From Boesenbergia rotunda (Eukaryota > Streptophyta > Magnoliopsida > Zingiberales > Zingiberaceae): a stretch of 64,000 nt of DNA. Under the pieces are notes generated by a model, which searched no databases, was not told the DNA's origin, and saw only the letters and a list, made by a program, of their open reading frames with translations. Below are positions 12,001 through 22,980 of the stretch, one piece after another. Location: assembly GCA_024364735.1 (NCBI GenBank), contig JAGFNQ010007684.1, positions 62,001-126,000 of the forward strand, in the 5' to 3' direction. The translations under genes and the position numbers were made by a program. Within the stretch, counting starts at the first letter, position 1. Each line of letters begins with the position of its first letter.

Positions 12001-13233
12001 TTGGCGAACACCTTTTATATCCTTTTTGCAGATTGGAAAACCTTCGATGACTTCGGGCCAAGTCCGCCAATTTAAACTTTGTGGAGCTCAGTTTACTCTG
12101 ATTGGAGATCATTTATATCGAAGGACTTTTGCTCGCCCACTCTTAAAATGTATTGGTCTAAACGAGATTGAGTATGTGATGCGTGAAATGCATGAAGGCA
12201 TATGTGGTAGTCACATAGAAGGAAGGATACTTGCTCAGAAGATAATATTAGCTGGGTATTTCTGGTCCACCTTGCAAGAGGTTGCCAATAAGTTTGTGGT
12301 TGATTGTGAATCCTGTCAGAAAATATCAGCATATTTCTCGCCGACCAACAGAGCATCTTAAGACATCAATAGTATCTTTCCCCTTTGATCAATGAGGAAT
12401 GGATATCGTTAGTCCTTTCCCGACCGAACCTCAGCAAAAGAAATTCTTGCTGTTCATCATAGATTACTTCTCCAAGTGGGTAGAAGCTGAGCCCCTAACA
12501 TGTATAACAAAAGAAGCTGTCATGAAGATCCTATGGACGGATATTGTTTGTAGGTATGAAATTCTCTACAAGCTAGTATCTGATAATGACCGACAATTTC
12601 AAGGCCAAAAGCTCCGAGAGTGGTGTAAAGGCTTAGGCATCAAACAAGCCTTCACATCGGTAGCTCATCCGCAGAGCAATGGCCAGGTCGAGGTGGTTAA
12701 TCAAGAAATTGTTTGAGATCTTAAGATTAAATTAGATCATGTGAGTGACTTCTGGGTAGAGGAGTTGTCTAGATTTTTCTGGGCATACCGAACCACACCC
12801 AAAGAAGGAACATGTCAAACCCCATTTCACCTAGTGTATGGAAGTGAAGCAGTTATCCCGATGGAGATTGGGGAGGAATCAATCAGGAGGCGATTATAAG
12901 AAAAAAAATACCAATGATCAAGAGAGACTGCTCGATTTGGATTTGGTGACTAAGGTACGGGATAAAGTTGTTATGCGGTTAGCTGCTTATCGACAGAGGA
13001 TGAAGCAAACTTATAACATAAAGGTAATTCCAAGAAGTTTTCAAGTTGGTGATATAGTCTGGAAGAGGATAAAGCCTGTAAGGGATGTTGTAAAATTGGA
13101 CTCTCAGTGGGGTGGTCCCCATAGAGTAGTAGGGAAGCTGGCTGGAGGAAGCTATTATTTGGAGGAATTAAATGGGAAAAGGCTGAACCGATTTTGGAGT
13201 GCTAATCATCTACAACTGTATCTGACCCAATGA
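9071..13233 (+). pseudogene. Tat-1 gag-pol, decayed
   Basis: A gag start at 9071 (MANLDNLVTV...) runs about 60 codons to a stop; the rest of gag is essentially absent. Protease follows at about 9490-9636, where the DTGSS active-site motif reads VDTGNS. Reverse transcriptase covers about 10380-11206, with PLSRIDQMVD and a shifted frame after 10719. Its catalytic YVDD box reads YVND (about 10724), so one metal-binding aspartate is lost. An archaeal-type RNase H (aRH) spans about 11490-11910, with NNEAEYEALLVGL and YSDSQLVSQQIEG. Integrase spans about 11993-13233: an HHCC zinc finger, core with MDIVSPFP and SDNDRQFQG, and a C-terminal segment ending QLYLTQ. The original single polyprotein now has at least six interruptions and cannot encode active enzymes. 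Confidence 0.88.
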
Positions 13234-13319
13234 GTATGGAGCTATTCTCCTTATTGTTTTTAAACACATCATGTATTTTTTAGCAGTATAATATAAAAGG
13301 AGACAAGTATTATATGTGC

Positions 13320-13660
13320 ACCAAGTGAGAGCTCGCCTTGAAAATGTGCCTTTAACGTGGTGTTTGCCCTTAATATGGCTCAACCTCCCCGCTCGGGAGC
13401 TAGCGGTGAAGGTGCTCTTAATGTGGCATTTGCTCTTAATGTGACTCAACCTCCCCGCTCGGAAGCTAGCAGTGAAGGCACCCTTAACATGGTATTTCCC
13501 CTTAACGTGACTCAACATCCCCGCTTGGGAGCTAGCTATGAAGGCACCCTTAATATGACGTTGGCCCTTAACGTGGTGTTTGGTCTTAACATGGCTCAAG
13601 CTCCCCGCTCAGGAGACCTAAATGAGGTCCAATCACTTAGTGTGGATTTATATTCTTGCT
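13320..13660. repeat. 66-bp minisatellite downstream of Tat-1 pol
   Basis: The phrase CCCCGCTCGGGAGCTAGC recurs with changes at 13387, 13453, 13519 and 13603, spacings of 66, 66 and 84. The extra 18 bp is one more copy of an internal 18-bp subunit (CTTAACGTGGTGTTTGGC-like). Both strands stay open across it only because 66 and 18 are multiples of three, so the 113-129 codon ORFs here are repeat translations, not genes. Minisatellites between pol and the 3' LTR are usual in Tat elements. Confidence 0.8.
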
Positions 13661-13849
13661 TGGGGATCATGTGGTGTTCTAGTAACCCATGGTTATAAAG
13701 TGTACGAGAAATGAGTCATTTACTTCAAAATTTTTACAAAAATTACAACTCGGTTATCGAGCAGGAACCCCTAAAGACACCGATCTACTCTTTCTCTGAC
13801 TCCGGTAGCTCCGCCCATACTTTACCTAGGTCGAGGAAGCTCATGTCTG

Positions 13850-15760
13850 TGCTTAGTTTAAGAACCTTGGCTCGACTGATCTGTTTGATGGCTCCCTTGA
13901 ATCCTTGAGTCATCCGTCTAATAACTTGCGTGCCCAGCAAGTCATGATATTCTTGAGAATGTGTAAATTCTTCCCTGAAAGCTAGGCGTCGAGCATCCTC
14001 ATTGGCTTGATAAGCTTCAAGATCATTGATGGCCTTTCCTGGTCGGCTTTTGCTTCTTCTGCCCGAGCATGTGCTATGTCCCGAGCCTCCATTGCTTCTT
14101 GAAGTTGTTCCTTGATTGCTGTCATCACATCTTCTTTTCTTTTCCGTTCGGCTTGTTCTTCAGATAGCTGGTCTGCGGCTGCTTAAAAAGCTATTTATTG
14201 GTCGGCCAGGAGTTTCTTTTACTGCTCAGCCTTAGCGGTCAGTCGCTCATTCTCACTAGTCAAAGTGGCAACCTACCTCTTTGTAGCTCTCAAATTACTT
14301 TCTTGGGCCTCTATGATGTCGAGAGCATTTTCTAATCTGCCTCTCAGTTGGCCTGTTAGCTAGGCCTAGAGACAGGCCCATTCGTGGGCTCGAGCAACTT
14401 CTCCTTCGGCAACATGACTAACCTTGGTTGATAATTGCGCTTCCAGCTTTGCAATCTTTTTCCCATAATCCTTGACCTGACGAACTAATACAGGGACTCG
14501 AGAGGTCATTTCAAGATGCTCAGTCCACACCTGTTAAATTACGTAAAGAATTAACAAAACGGAAGTTTGATTAAGTTAAACGAAGCGGGGTTGTTACCTT
14601 TAGCATGGAGCCACTCATCCTGGAATTTACCTCCAATGTTCCTTCCTGCTTTAGCTTCTTAGCTTATTCCCCACTATGAAGTGTCTCTAATAGACCTCCT
14701 GGGCGGGGGGCTCGAGTCCCAGATGAGGCTTGGGAGTCAGGGGTCTGAGTTGCCTCCCGCTGTGGATGAGTAAGAAGGTGCTCAGTCGGTTGTGAAGTTC
14801 CTGGGTTGGCAGAGGCTGGTCTGGACTCCATTGGATGATCGGTTGTTGGTGGCTCGCTCCCGCTCAACTTGGGGTCACTTGAACCTTCAACATGAATTTT
14901 CACTCTTTTAGAGGTCTTTTTAGATATACAGAGCTTTTGCCTCTTGTGGAGCCCTACTTGGTTGCTATGCTCGATGGTTGGGGGCTTGATTGGGCTTGAT
15001 TTAGAGTCAAGTGTGGCCTCTATGGGAGATTACTCGGGTTCCTCGGCTCAGAGGGTAGGATCTAAGGGAGCTTGCTCTTCTACAGGGCGACTTGCGGCAC
15101 CTGCCGAGTTGGCCTCTGTGTAACCTGTGGCCATAGGTTCCTGAGCGGGAGGCAAGTCAACATCTTCTTCTACTCTGTTGTATTTTTTTGAGTCTTCAGG
15201 TGTTAGCAAGGCCACCAAGTTGGCTTTGTCCCACTTCATGAGCTTTGTCAGCGAGATGTCCAACATCGTTTCTTCTGCAGAATATAATAAATCATTAGTT
15301 AGTATTGAAAAAATATGGGAAAGTAAAATTTCTAACCCAGATCAAGTTCTAGCTCAGCGGTGTTGGGGCTGAGGCTCGCCCGGTAGAGTAACCCTTCTGT
15401 GCGGATTATTCTGGAGGTGTCGAATTTAATGCCCGCCAAGATTGTTTGAGCCCTGAGGAAACCTGGGCTCTTCTGATGCTTGCAGAGGTGTGGAGGTGTT
15501 GACATCTCAACTATCCACCCGGTCGGGAAGTTGAGTTGTTTGGGAAGACTTATATAAAAGAACTGATCTTTCCATCCCTTATGGGAGGAAGGTAGACGGC
15601 TCATAAATTTTAAGTTAAATCGAGTCATAAAATGAAATGACCCTAAGCTAAATTGTTTGGGATGGAAAAAATAGTGGAAAAATAGAGGAGTTAAGGGAAT
15701 ATCATGCAACTTAAAAATGAGGGTAACACCACTCATTTGGGCGAAAGAGTTGAGAGTCAT
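13850..15760 (-). pseudogene. Tat-1 antisense ORF (plant-transposon-type protein), decayed
   Basis: Read on the minus strand, residues from 15760 down include FFHYFFHPKQFSLGSF and LPSSHKGWKDQFFYISLP. This is the SSxKGWKxxFFxV block found in the putative plant transposon protein domain that Tat/Retand-type elements carry in reverse between pol and the 3' LTR. It is followed by a Pro/Ser-rich linker (15266-14664) and an Ala/Glu/Leu-rich, coiled-coil-like region with stops (about 14560-13900). The function of the antisense ORF is not established. The copy is broken by stops and by a 20-G run upstream. Confidence 0.7.
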
Positions 15761-15864
15761 TTGGTAAAAAGGGATACCGAAATACCTAGATATTGCTTGG
15801 AAGATGAAAGGAATTGGGAATCTATTCTACTTGTCCTCGGAAGAATGTGTGAAACCCTTGAGGA

Positions 15865-15884
15865 GGGGGGGGGGGGGGGGGGGG
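15865..15884 (+). repeat. Run of 20 G
   Basis: A pure homopolymer inside the region upstream of the Tat-1 antisense ORF start. It could form a G-quadruplex and is a likely site of length error in sequencing. Confidence 0.9.
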
Positions 15885-16914
15885 ACACAGGGGACCTGAC
15901 CCCCTCGGGGACCCTAATCCTAGAGTCTTCGGTAATCCCGTTAAATCGGAAATATGGGATGCGGTCTCTCTGCCTCTTAGAAAATAAAGTCTCATACTAG
16001 GGGGATAGGAACATAGGTTCTGAGGCCATAGGTTACAGTGGAGAAGGGAAATTTACAGATGGAGTTGGAAGCGGGAAAGCTTAGAAGCAAAGAGTGAGAC
16101 CGAGTCGAGAACTGAAAGGCTTAGATGCGAAGAGTATGAAAGAACACTTGGAGGAGGAAGTTGAGACATTAGGAGCGGCGTGCTCTCCTCACTTGGCCTA
16201 TTTATAAAGATTGCCCTAAATATCAGATGGTCAGAGGGGTGACATGTGACTCCTTTAGGGTGGCAGAGAGGACCTTCTCGGGGATCGCGATAGGAAAATC
16301 AGAGCGGGGATGGGGCTTGGGCCCTATGCCACCCATTGGTTTATCAAGGTATGGGTCGGAGCGGTCATTGATTGATATGACGAATGTGGGTATGACTTTT
16401 TGGTACTGGTGCACGCCACATGGCAGTTACCCATTCGGCACAAGAGGCTTTCTCTCTCCCTGTCATTACTGCTGGATACTCGTCATTAATGCTTGATACT
16501 CACTGTTAAGGCATATGTGGGTGGCGCGTACCCAATGACAGGCTGACAACTGATCTCTGTCGTCTACCTTTTAGGGCATGCGCAACATTAAATGCTGAAA
16601 TTGTTTCTAATCCTTAGGATAATCTATGTTGTCAGGGTGCATTTAATATCTTTTCCTTTTGCATGATTTATCGACGTGGCTAGCCCGTGTCATTCGGACA
16701 CAGGTCCAATCAGTCATATTAATTCCTTCGTTTGGACTTGAGGAGGTATTTGTGATTGGGAGGTTAGTCGAGTGCCGCCACATGAGTCGATAGGTGTTAT
16801 AAGGATGCCCGTGTGGATTCGTCTGTGTAACCAAATGACGTCTAGGTCGGGAACCTGACCCTAGTCCCGACTGGGAACCATGGTTCTCGCTCGGGATTTT
16901 AAGTAAGCATTAGT
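15885..16914. other. Tat-1 noncoding region between antisense ORF and 3' LTR
   Basis: About 1 kb with no supported ORF. It probably contains the promoter and leader of the antisense transcription unit (minus strand) and the sequence before the 3' LTR. The corresponding part of Tat-2 (about 37500-38000) has the same kind of GTGACATGTGG-type and CACTCGG-type words, supporting a shared origin. No convincing polypurine tract was found next to the 3' LTR. Confidence 0.5.
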
Positions 16915-17485
16915 TGTAAAGGGCGAATGCCTTTGATATAATTGGCGTATTAGGGGCTCCTCGGTCGGGGGTGCCTTCCCGGTCGGGATGCCTAGGTAGT
17001 TTCCAGAAGATAGGGTTAGCTTTCCTTCGATCAAAGCAAGCTCCATTAAGCGCCGTGTATAAGGATTATTCATTAGGGGGAGGATTTAATACTTGAGCGG
17101 GGGGGGGGGGGGGGGGGGGGCGTCATCATTATATCAAATGATGAGAAAAGAGAAACTGTTGCACGTTTTAATGAGCACTGACTGTTATGGGAATATTAAT
17201 ATAACGACTGCATTAAATATCAAGATCTTAAGAAGGAGAACAATCTAGGGACAGAATAAAAGGTAAGTAAGGTCCTTTTGAAAGGTCAGAATTCTCTCAT
17301 TCTTTCACAAATATACTATTTTCTCTTTCCTAATGACTCTGCTCACTTGAGCGTCAGAGTGAGATCGCTGGAAACCCTTCTAATACTTTTCTAACGTTCT
17401 ATGGTGTTTCTTTCTCAGGTCATTTTCGCTAACTCATTAGTCATGTCACCCGGCATCATCATCTCACCCGTTAGCTCCCGGATCA
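16915..17485 (+). repeat. 3' LTR of Tat-1
   Basis: Begins TGTAAAGGGCGAATGCC and ends at CCCGGATCA. It matches 8464-9020 with roughly ten percent substitutions. It includes a run of 22 G at 17099-17120 that is five G in the 5' copy, which accounts for most of the length difference. Confidence 0.82.
17099..17120 (+). repeat. Run of 22 G in the Tat-1 3' LTR
   Basis: The homologous position in the 5' LTR (TTTTGGGGGCGC, about 8660) has five G, so the tract expanded after or during insertion. Sequencing or assembly length error is possible. Confidence 0.9.
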
Positions 17486-18741
17486 CTTTTATAATCTATT
17501 ATTTTGTTATATAATTTATTAGATAGCTTATAATCTATTGTCCAAATGACTTTCATTATTTTATTAACAACAAAAAAGCTTATTTAGTTGCCTACATCGT
17601 GTATATTGTTGTTCATCTATCATGCATTTTGCACCTCTAATTTCTACAATTTTATCCTCCAAAAATTTCAATTATGCCCTTAATACTCTACAATTTTATC
17701 TCCTCAGATCTTTTTCTTCTATTCTCCGTCTTCCATCAACAGTTCTTGTGAATGCATGCCTTCGTTTCAGTTCCCCTCGCTACGACGCGATCTTCGAGGA
17801 ATCAGATCTTTGCTCTTCTTATCCGGATCCCTTCGATCACTCTGACGCCATCGGCCGCAGGGAGAGGAGGAGAGGATCGGAAGAGGAGCCCTGGGGCTTG
17901 TAGCGGTGTGGCACTTGGAGATGGCTGTCGGTTGGGAGGTGATCTTCTCATTTTGATTTTGAGTTATTGATGTCGGTGGTCTGACCAATCTGTATTGTTT
18001 TTTTTCCTCCTATCCCGATTGAAAATAATTTTATCAATTTAAAATAAATAAAACATAGAAAATCAATTGTTATAAACATACTCCAGGCTGGTGCAATGTA
18101 AATATTGTGACAAAAAATTGACTCGCTCATTAAGCGTTTGTCATCGTCAACCCCATAACTCCATGATAAAATGAAGGAAATAGATCACTACAACCGAGTG
18201 ACCACTCATATCACAATCTATTATAATATGCTATTTAAGTACCAACTCAATTATACATCTAAGATTAAATATAATGAATATTAATCCGGTCTAAAATCAG
18301 TGAAAGCTAAAATACCGATGAGCTAGTTTTAGAGTTGACTGAAAGAAAACCTCGAAACAAAAATATCTACGAACTCACAAAAGATGAAAGTTAAGAGGTG
18401 CATTAGCAAGCAGACTAAGGAGTACTTGGTGCAACCACTCTGACACTCGAGGGAATATGAAAAATGAACAATAAGGGAAGAAAATGTGGGATATGCGTAG
18501 AAAAACGTATATGTGCTTGTGGAGTGGAGATCTTTTTATAATACCTTTCTTTTTATCTCATTATAATCTCTCATTAATTTAAATATTATGTCATGATCAC
18601 CGAAATGTTTATTGGACAGTCCCATCACTCATATCCTGTCCTGTATCCATATAATGATACTGTGGCATATGTGTCTGGCATTTCACGAGTAGCATTTATT
18701 ATGGATGGGCCCATAAATCTTACAGTCTATTGGGCTTTTAG
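17486..18741. other. No gene or element recognised
   Basis: AT-rich flank, with a GC-richer patch at about 17750-17950 that is open in two frames and resembles the leader or first exon of a plant gene. No splice-supported continuation or domain is visible. The last bases, TTTAG at 18737-18741, are the left target-site duplication of the next solo LTR. Confidence 0.5.
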
Positions 18742-19007
18742 TGTTGGTACAATCATCCTCGGGTCAAAGTTGATCAAACTGAGCTCGAGTAAATTCGAGT
18801 TTGAGTTTTGATATTTTGTATAATAAGTCAAGTGGGTCAAGGTTGACTGGAGACTTGATTGGTGAAGTCCTAATTCGAGGTTAGGCAAAGGAAAGTCCTA
18901 GTACGACTATGCAAACCTAGTTGGGACTAGGTGAAATTCAAGTGGATCTGGAATGATCGCACATTGGCAAGGTCGAAATCTACTGAGAGACTAGACCTAA
19001 CTACGGT

Positions 19008-19514
19008 TAGGGATGGAAATAGGTCAGGCGGCCTGTCAAGGGCCTGTGTTTAGCCTGGTCTAGCCTGGCCTATTTAGAAATAGGATAATATTCAGGTCTG
19101 TTTCAAAGTCTATTTTTCTTATCAGGGCAGACCCAGACTCAATATAAAGACTACCAAGCCTGACAGACTAGCCTGGGCCTGTTAAGATTAGATACATATG
19201 TATATATTTGTAGGCCTGGCTTGTTTTGAGACATGTATGATGTAAGACCTATTTTGAGGCTTGTAAGATGCAAGACCTGCTAAGGTTGATTTTCAGCCTG
19301 TTTAATGCTTTGGTCTATTGGCCTGTATAAAGTGTTCTAACTTACAAACTTTGTAAACAGACCGCAGCCCAAGCCAGCCTATTGAACAGGCCAGACTTAG
19401 GTCAAGAACAAAGCCTATAACAGGCCACAGGCTAGGCTTAGACCATTTTGTTACTATACAGACTTGGTCTATTAAGGTAAAAGCTTGGTCTGACCTGACC
19501 TGTTTCCATCCCTA
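19008..19514. mobile_element. hAT-type MITE
   Basis: The ends are inverted repeats: TAGGGATGGAAATAGGTCAG on the left and the complement of TAGGGATGGAAACAGGTCAG on the right. TAGGG-type termini are typical of hAT MITEs. The flanks ACTACGGT and ACTACCAG agree at five bases, consistent with a decayed 8-bp duplication. The interior is full of AGGCCTG and CAGGCCA words in both orientations. No transposase ORF. Confidence 0.72.
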
Positions 19515-19917
19515 ACTACCAGTGAGACTCAATAGACTTAGTCGGGAACTAGATAAAATCCAAGGTGTGTTAGCCGGGAGCTAAACACTTGGCACGAGAA
19601 AAGTCTTAGTTGGGAACTAGGCAACGAGAAATCCTAACTATGGTTAATCGAAGGTTGGGCAAAGAGAATTCTAGACTTGGTTTAGGCAAGTTAGGGCATG
19701 GACAATTGATTAGGTAATTGATTGGCTTAATCCAATCGATTAGGTGATCGATTGAAGCACTATTTCTCACGAGAAACAGAATGACTCGCAATCAATTCAG
19801 TGATCGATTAAGAGCAACATCAATCGATCAGGTGATTGATTGATAGGCTTTTGTTGTGAAAATAAAAATCCTCTTAATCGATTGGGTGATCGATTAAGTG
19901 ATCAATTGGTAGCTGCT

Positions 19918-21576
19918 TGATAATTATCATTTTGCTAATCAAATTAGGCTCTCAAATCCATGTTTTGATCCCTGTTTATATGCTTAAGTTTGCATTTACA
20001 TTCGGTTTCATGAGTTATTGCTATTTTAACTTTGGATGCAAATCTTTGTATATTTGAGATGTTTTGACATTAAATTTGAATTTAATTTTGCAGGCTTCGA
20101 ATGATCATGGACCTAGATCAGATTGGATCAAACTTGAGTTCAGACTTGACTTCTATCAAGGGGATCAAGAGATGGATAAATGTGGGTCGTCCAATCAAGA
20201 AACAGGGAGATCTGAGCCATCTATCAACTTCTGAACAATCCGAGCTCAAGATAGAGTTAATCAAGACCATAGATCAAGATCTGAAGTTTTGGTCCAAATC
20301 AGAAGTCATCCAGCCGTTGGATCAAGCTCAAGAGGAGTCTAAGCCATTCATTCAAAAGGAAGGGAGATCTGAGCCATCCGTTGCAGATCTGATCAATCCA
20401 AGCTGTGGAGAAGCAGATCCTGACCATTGATGGAGATCTGGAAGGTTTGGATTCAATCCGAGATGATCTAACCGTTGGATGGAGCGAGGATGATCATAGT
20501 CGTTCAATTTCAAATGGGATAAGTTAAATCAGGAATTCCTCTTCCCAGCTCAGAGTCGTCGCGAGTTCTTCAGTTTCTTCATCGTTTTCGCAGCTTTCTT
20601 CATCGTTTCTTCGCGTGGCCACATCAGATCCAGTTCTTTTCAAGATTTCAGATCATAGAGGAAGATTCCCGGTTAAGTTTGCAATTAAATCTCGTAGCTG
20701 AAGGGAGCTTAGGTGAGGGTTTCACCGGAGCTGCGTTCATTGTTCGATCTCTTGCTTGATCGTTGTCTTCATCGATCGGAGCCATCAGAGCACTCAGAGG
20801 GGTTCTTCGAACATTTCTGAGAGTTCCTGAGCCAATTTCGCCATTCAGTTCATCAAGAGAGAAGAGATCGGAAGAAGATTTCAGCTACGCATCAAATTAA
20901 CACAAATCAATCTCGGGAGTCAATTTCTCTGCTGATTTGTCGAGCTAGAGGGTTTCTAGCTGGCTCTTGTGTGACGGCAAGAAGGAATTCTTGGTGAAGG
21001 ATTTGATCTGTTGTTTAAATTCTATTTCTGAACTCATTTCTTTCTTTGTATCAGTTTCATTACAGTATCTGATCGGTCTGTTTGACCAATCAAGATAGTA
21101 TCTGATCGGTCTGTCGACTGATCAGGTAAGTATCTGATCGGTTTGTTGACCGATCAGGAAGTGTTTCAACTACATTCAGTCCTGTTCTTTAGTAAGTTTC
21201 ATTTTAGACTTTTCAATCCTGCAAATTAGCTACAAATTCCCTGCATTCAATTTTAGTCCTTGAAATTTAATCTGATTTGCTTAGTTTTTCAAATAGGATA
21301 AGTTTAGTTTCCTTGTTTCAGTTTTCAAATAGGGATAGTTAGTTTCATTCATTCTGTTTCCATCTATAATTTCATTCCTTATCGCTAAACAAACCCCATT
21401 TCAATTGAAAACCCAAAAGAAAACGACGAATTCAAACTTGGGTTAAGCATTCTTAACTAGTCCTTGGAAAAATACGACTTGAGGCCCCTATACTACACTT
21501 AGATTTGTGAGCTAAGGGTTTTCAATTTATAAATTCAAATTTGAGGCTCATCGTGACATTGATTGTGGGCTCATCA
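19918..21576. mobile_element. Solo LTR, 1.66 kb, inside another solo LTR
   Basis: Starts TGATAATTATC and ends GTGGGCTCATCA, with a perfect CTGCT duplication at 19913-19917 and 21577-21581. The 109-codon ORF at 20101-20430 has no recognised domain. A module built on CTGATCGGT...ACCGATCAG occurs three times at about 21066-21160. A tail with CTTGAGGCCCCTATACTAC resembles the ends of long Gypsy LTRs. No internal retrotransposon domain. Confidence 0.75.
21062..21165. repeat. Triple 35-bp repeat with self-complementary arms
   Basis: Three units start TATCTGATCGGT and finish in a partial or full complement (ACCAATCA, ACTGATCAG, ACCGATCAG) after a short TGTTTG-like loop. In the third unit the arms CTGATCGGT and ACCGATCAG pair perfectly. 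Confidence 0.75.
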
Positions 21577-22212
21577 CTGCTGTGTTGTGCAAAAGCACAA
21601 AAAAGTGTTGAATCGATTGGGCAATCGATACAGACCTTCTTAATTGATTAACCCTGGAAAAATATCCATTGAATGGCTAGATCTGGCGTAGTAATCGATT
21701 GATTAATTGATTGAGGAACCCTAGGTCATGGGTATATAGGATTTTCATGCAAATCGAAGCGATAACTCTTCTCCTTCCTTCTTCACCTATTCTTGTGCAT
21801 TCTTGGAGCGAAGTGTTGTTTCATTTCCAAGTAGCAAAGGGTGATTCCAAGCTAGAAGAAAGCAAGATAAGCAATAAGTTATTGTTATAAATCTTATAAG
21901 ATTTTGTCTTGTATTTGCTTGTATCTTGTGGTGTTTACTTGTGAGCTTGTACGAAGTTTCTCCGCCTCCATGAAGAAGACTTTCATAGTGGACATGAGAG
22001 TGAGGAAGAGTGGATATTTAGATTAGCCACCTCAAGGAGGTGGATACCAAGTAAAGAAGAAGATATTAGCATTCCTCAAATTTTCCGTTACAACAAATCT
22101 ACAAAGAGCAAAGATTGAAGTTAATCACTCCCCCACCTCTAGGTGTCTACGTGCCCTAACATTTAGGGCATAACTCTCATAAGGGGAATCTTAATGAGGA
22201 CACAATGGGCCA

Positions 22213-22980
22213 ATGCAAGATATAACCCTATGCACCCACCGACCTTGGGGTCTGACTGGACGTAGCTGCCCACACTCCAAATGGTCCCCCGAGCGGTGTC
22301 CAAACTTTTGCCCCTGCGAGTTAAAGTGGGCATGCTTTCACGCACCCACCAACCTCGGGGTTCGACCGGATGTGACTGCCCATATCAAATGGTCCTCCGA
22401 GTGGTGTCCAGACTCTAGCTTCCGAGCGAGTTATAAGTGGGCATGCTCCCACGCACCCACCGACCTCGGGGTCTGACCAGACGTGGCTGCCCACGCTCAA
22501 ATGGTCCCCAATGTGGTGTCCAAAATCTCACCTTCGAGTGAGTTATAAGTGGGCATGCTTCCACTTACTCACCGACATCGGGGTCGGACCGGACGTGACT
22601 GTCCACGCTCCAAATGGTCCCCCCCTAGCGGTGTCTAAATTCTCGCCCTAGGAGTTATAAGTGGGCATGCTCCCATGCACTCACCAACCTCGAGGTCTGA
22701 CCGAACGTGGTTGCCCACGCTCCAAATGGTCTTCCGAGTGGTGTCCAGACTCTCACTCCCGCAAGTTATAAGTGTGCATGCTCCCACGCATCCACCGACC
22801 TTAGTGTTCGACAGGACGTAGCTGCCCACACTTCAAATGAGTCCTATGAGTGGTGTCCAGACTCTCATCTTCGAGCGAATTATAAGTGGGCATGCTCCCA
22901 TGCACCTACTGACCTCGGGGTCTGACCAAATGTGGTTGTCCACACTCCAAAAGATCCCCCGAGCGGTGTCCTTGCCCTAA
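22213..22980. repeat. 112-bp tandem repeat array, about seven copies
   Basis: The landmark GGGCATGCT recurs at 22328, 22439, 22551, 22663, 22775 (as GTGCATGCT) and 22888, so the period is 111-113 bp. Each unit carries ACCTCGGGGTCTGACCGG, TGCCCACGCTCCAAATGGTC and GAGTTATAAGTGGGCATGCT with changes. The position next to the antisense ORF matches the minisatellite of Tat-1, but the unit is unrelated. ORFs across it are repeat translations. Confidence 0.88.

Larger units (their letters stand above)
8464..17485 (+). mobile_element. Tat-1: degenerate Tat-lineage Gypsy retrotransposon
   Basis: Two LTRs of about 557 and 571 bp flank, in order, a PBS, a vestigial gag, protease, reverse transcriptase, RNase H, a second archaeal-type RNase H, integrase, a 66-bp minisatellite and an antisense coding region. 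That order (PR-RT-RH-aRH-INT plus antisense ORF) is the Ty3/Gypsy Tat pattern seen in Retand-like elements. Every domain is broken by stops and frameshifts, gag is mostly missing, and the LTRs differ by roughly a tenth of their positions, so the copy is old and dead. I found no clean target-site duplication; a TTAGC near both ends is ambiguous because it also occurs inside the LTRs. Confidence 0.88.
18742..22160 (+). mobile_element. Solo LTR carrying two later insertions
   Basis: Begins TGTTGGTACAATC and ends CACGTGCCCTAACA-like (last bases GCCCTAACA). Perfect 5-bp duplications TTTAG flank it at 18737-18741 and 22161-22165. Removing the MITE (19008-19514) and the inner solo LTR with its duplication (19918-21581) leaves about 1.25 kb. 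That remainder has a TATATAGG box at about 21733 and an ending (CACCTCTAGG... CTAACA) like the Cop-X type LTRs. It carries many AATCGATT-type palindromes at 19690-19910 and 21610-21710. No PBS or pol is present, so it is a solo LTR. Confidence 0.78.

Noticed and set aside
8459..17475. TTAGC as the target-site duplication of Tat-1
   Set aside because: TTAGC also occurs inside the 5' LTR at the homologous place (9006-9010), so the match at 17471 is LTR sequence, not flank.
17622..17970. Overlapping GC-rich plus-strand ORFs resembling a first exon
   Set aside because: Open in two frames with no recognisable protein and no downstream exon; left as unexplained sequence.
20101..20430. 109-codon plus-strand ORF
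   Set aside because: Lies wholly inside the 1.66-kb solo LTR and has no known domain.
22213..22980. Regularly spaced repeats that might suggest a CRISPR array
   Set aside because: Units of 112 bp are contiguous tandem copies without unique spacers, in a plant genome.
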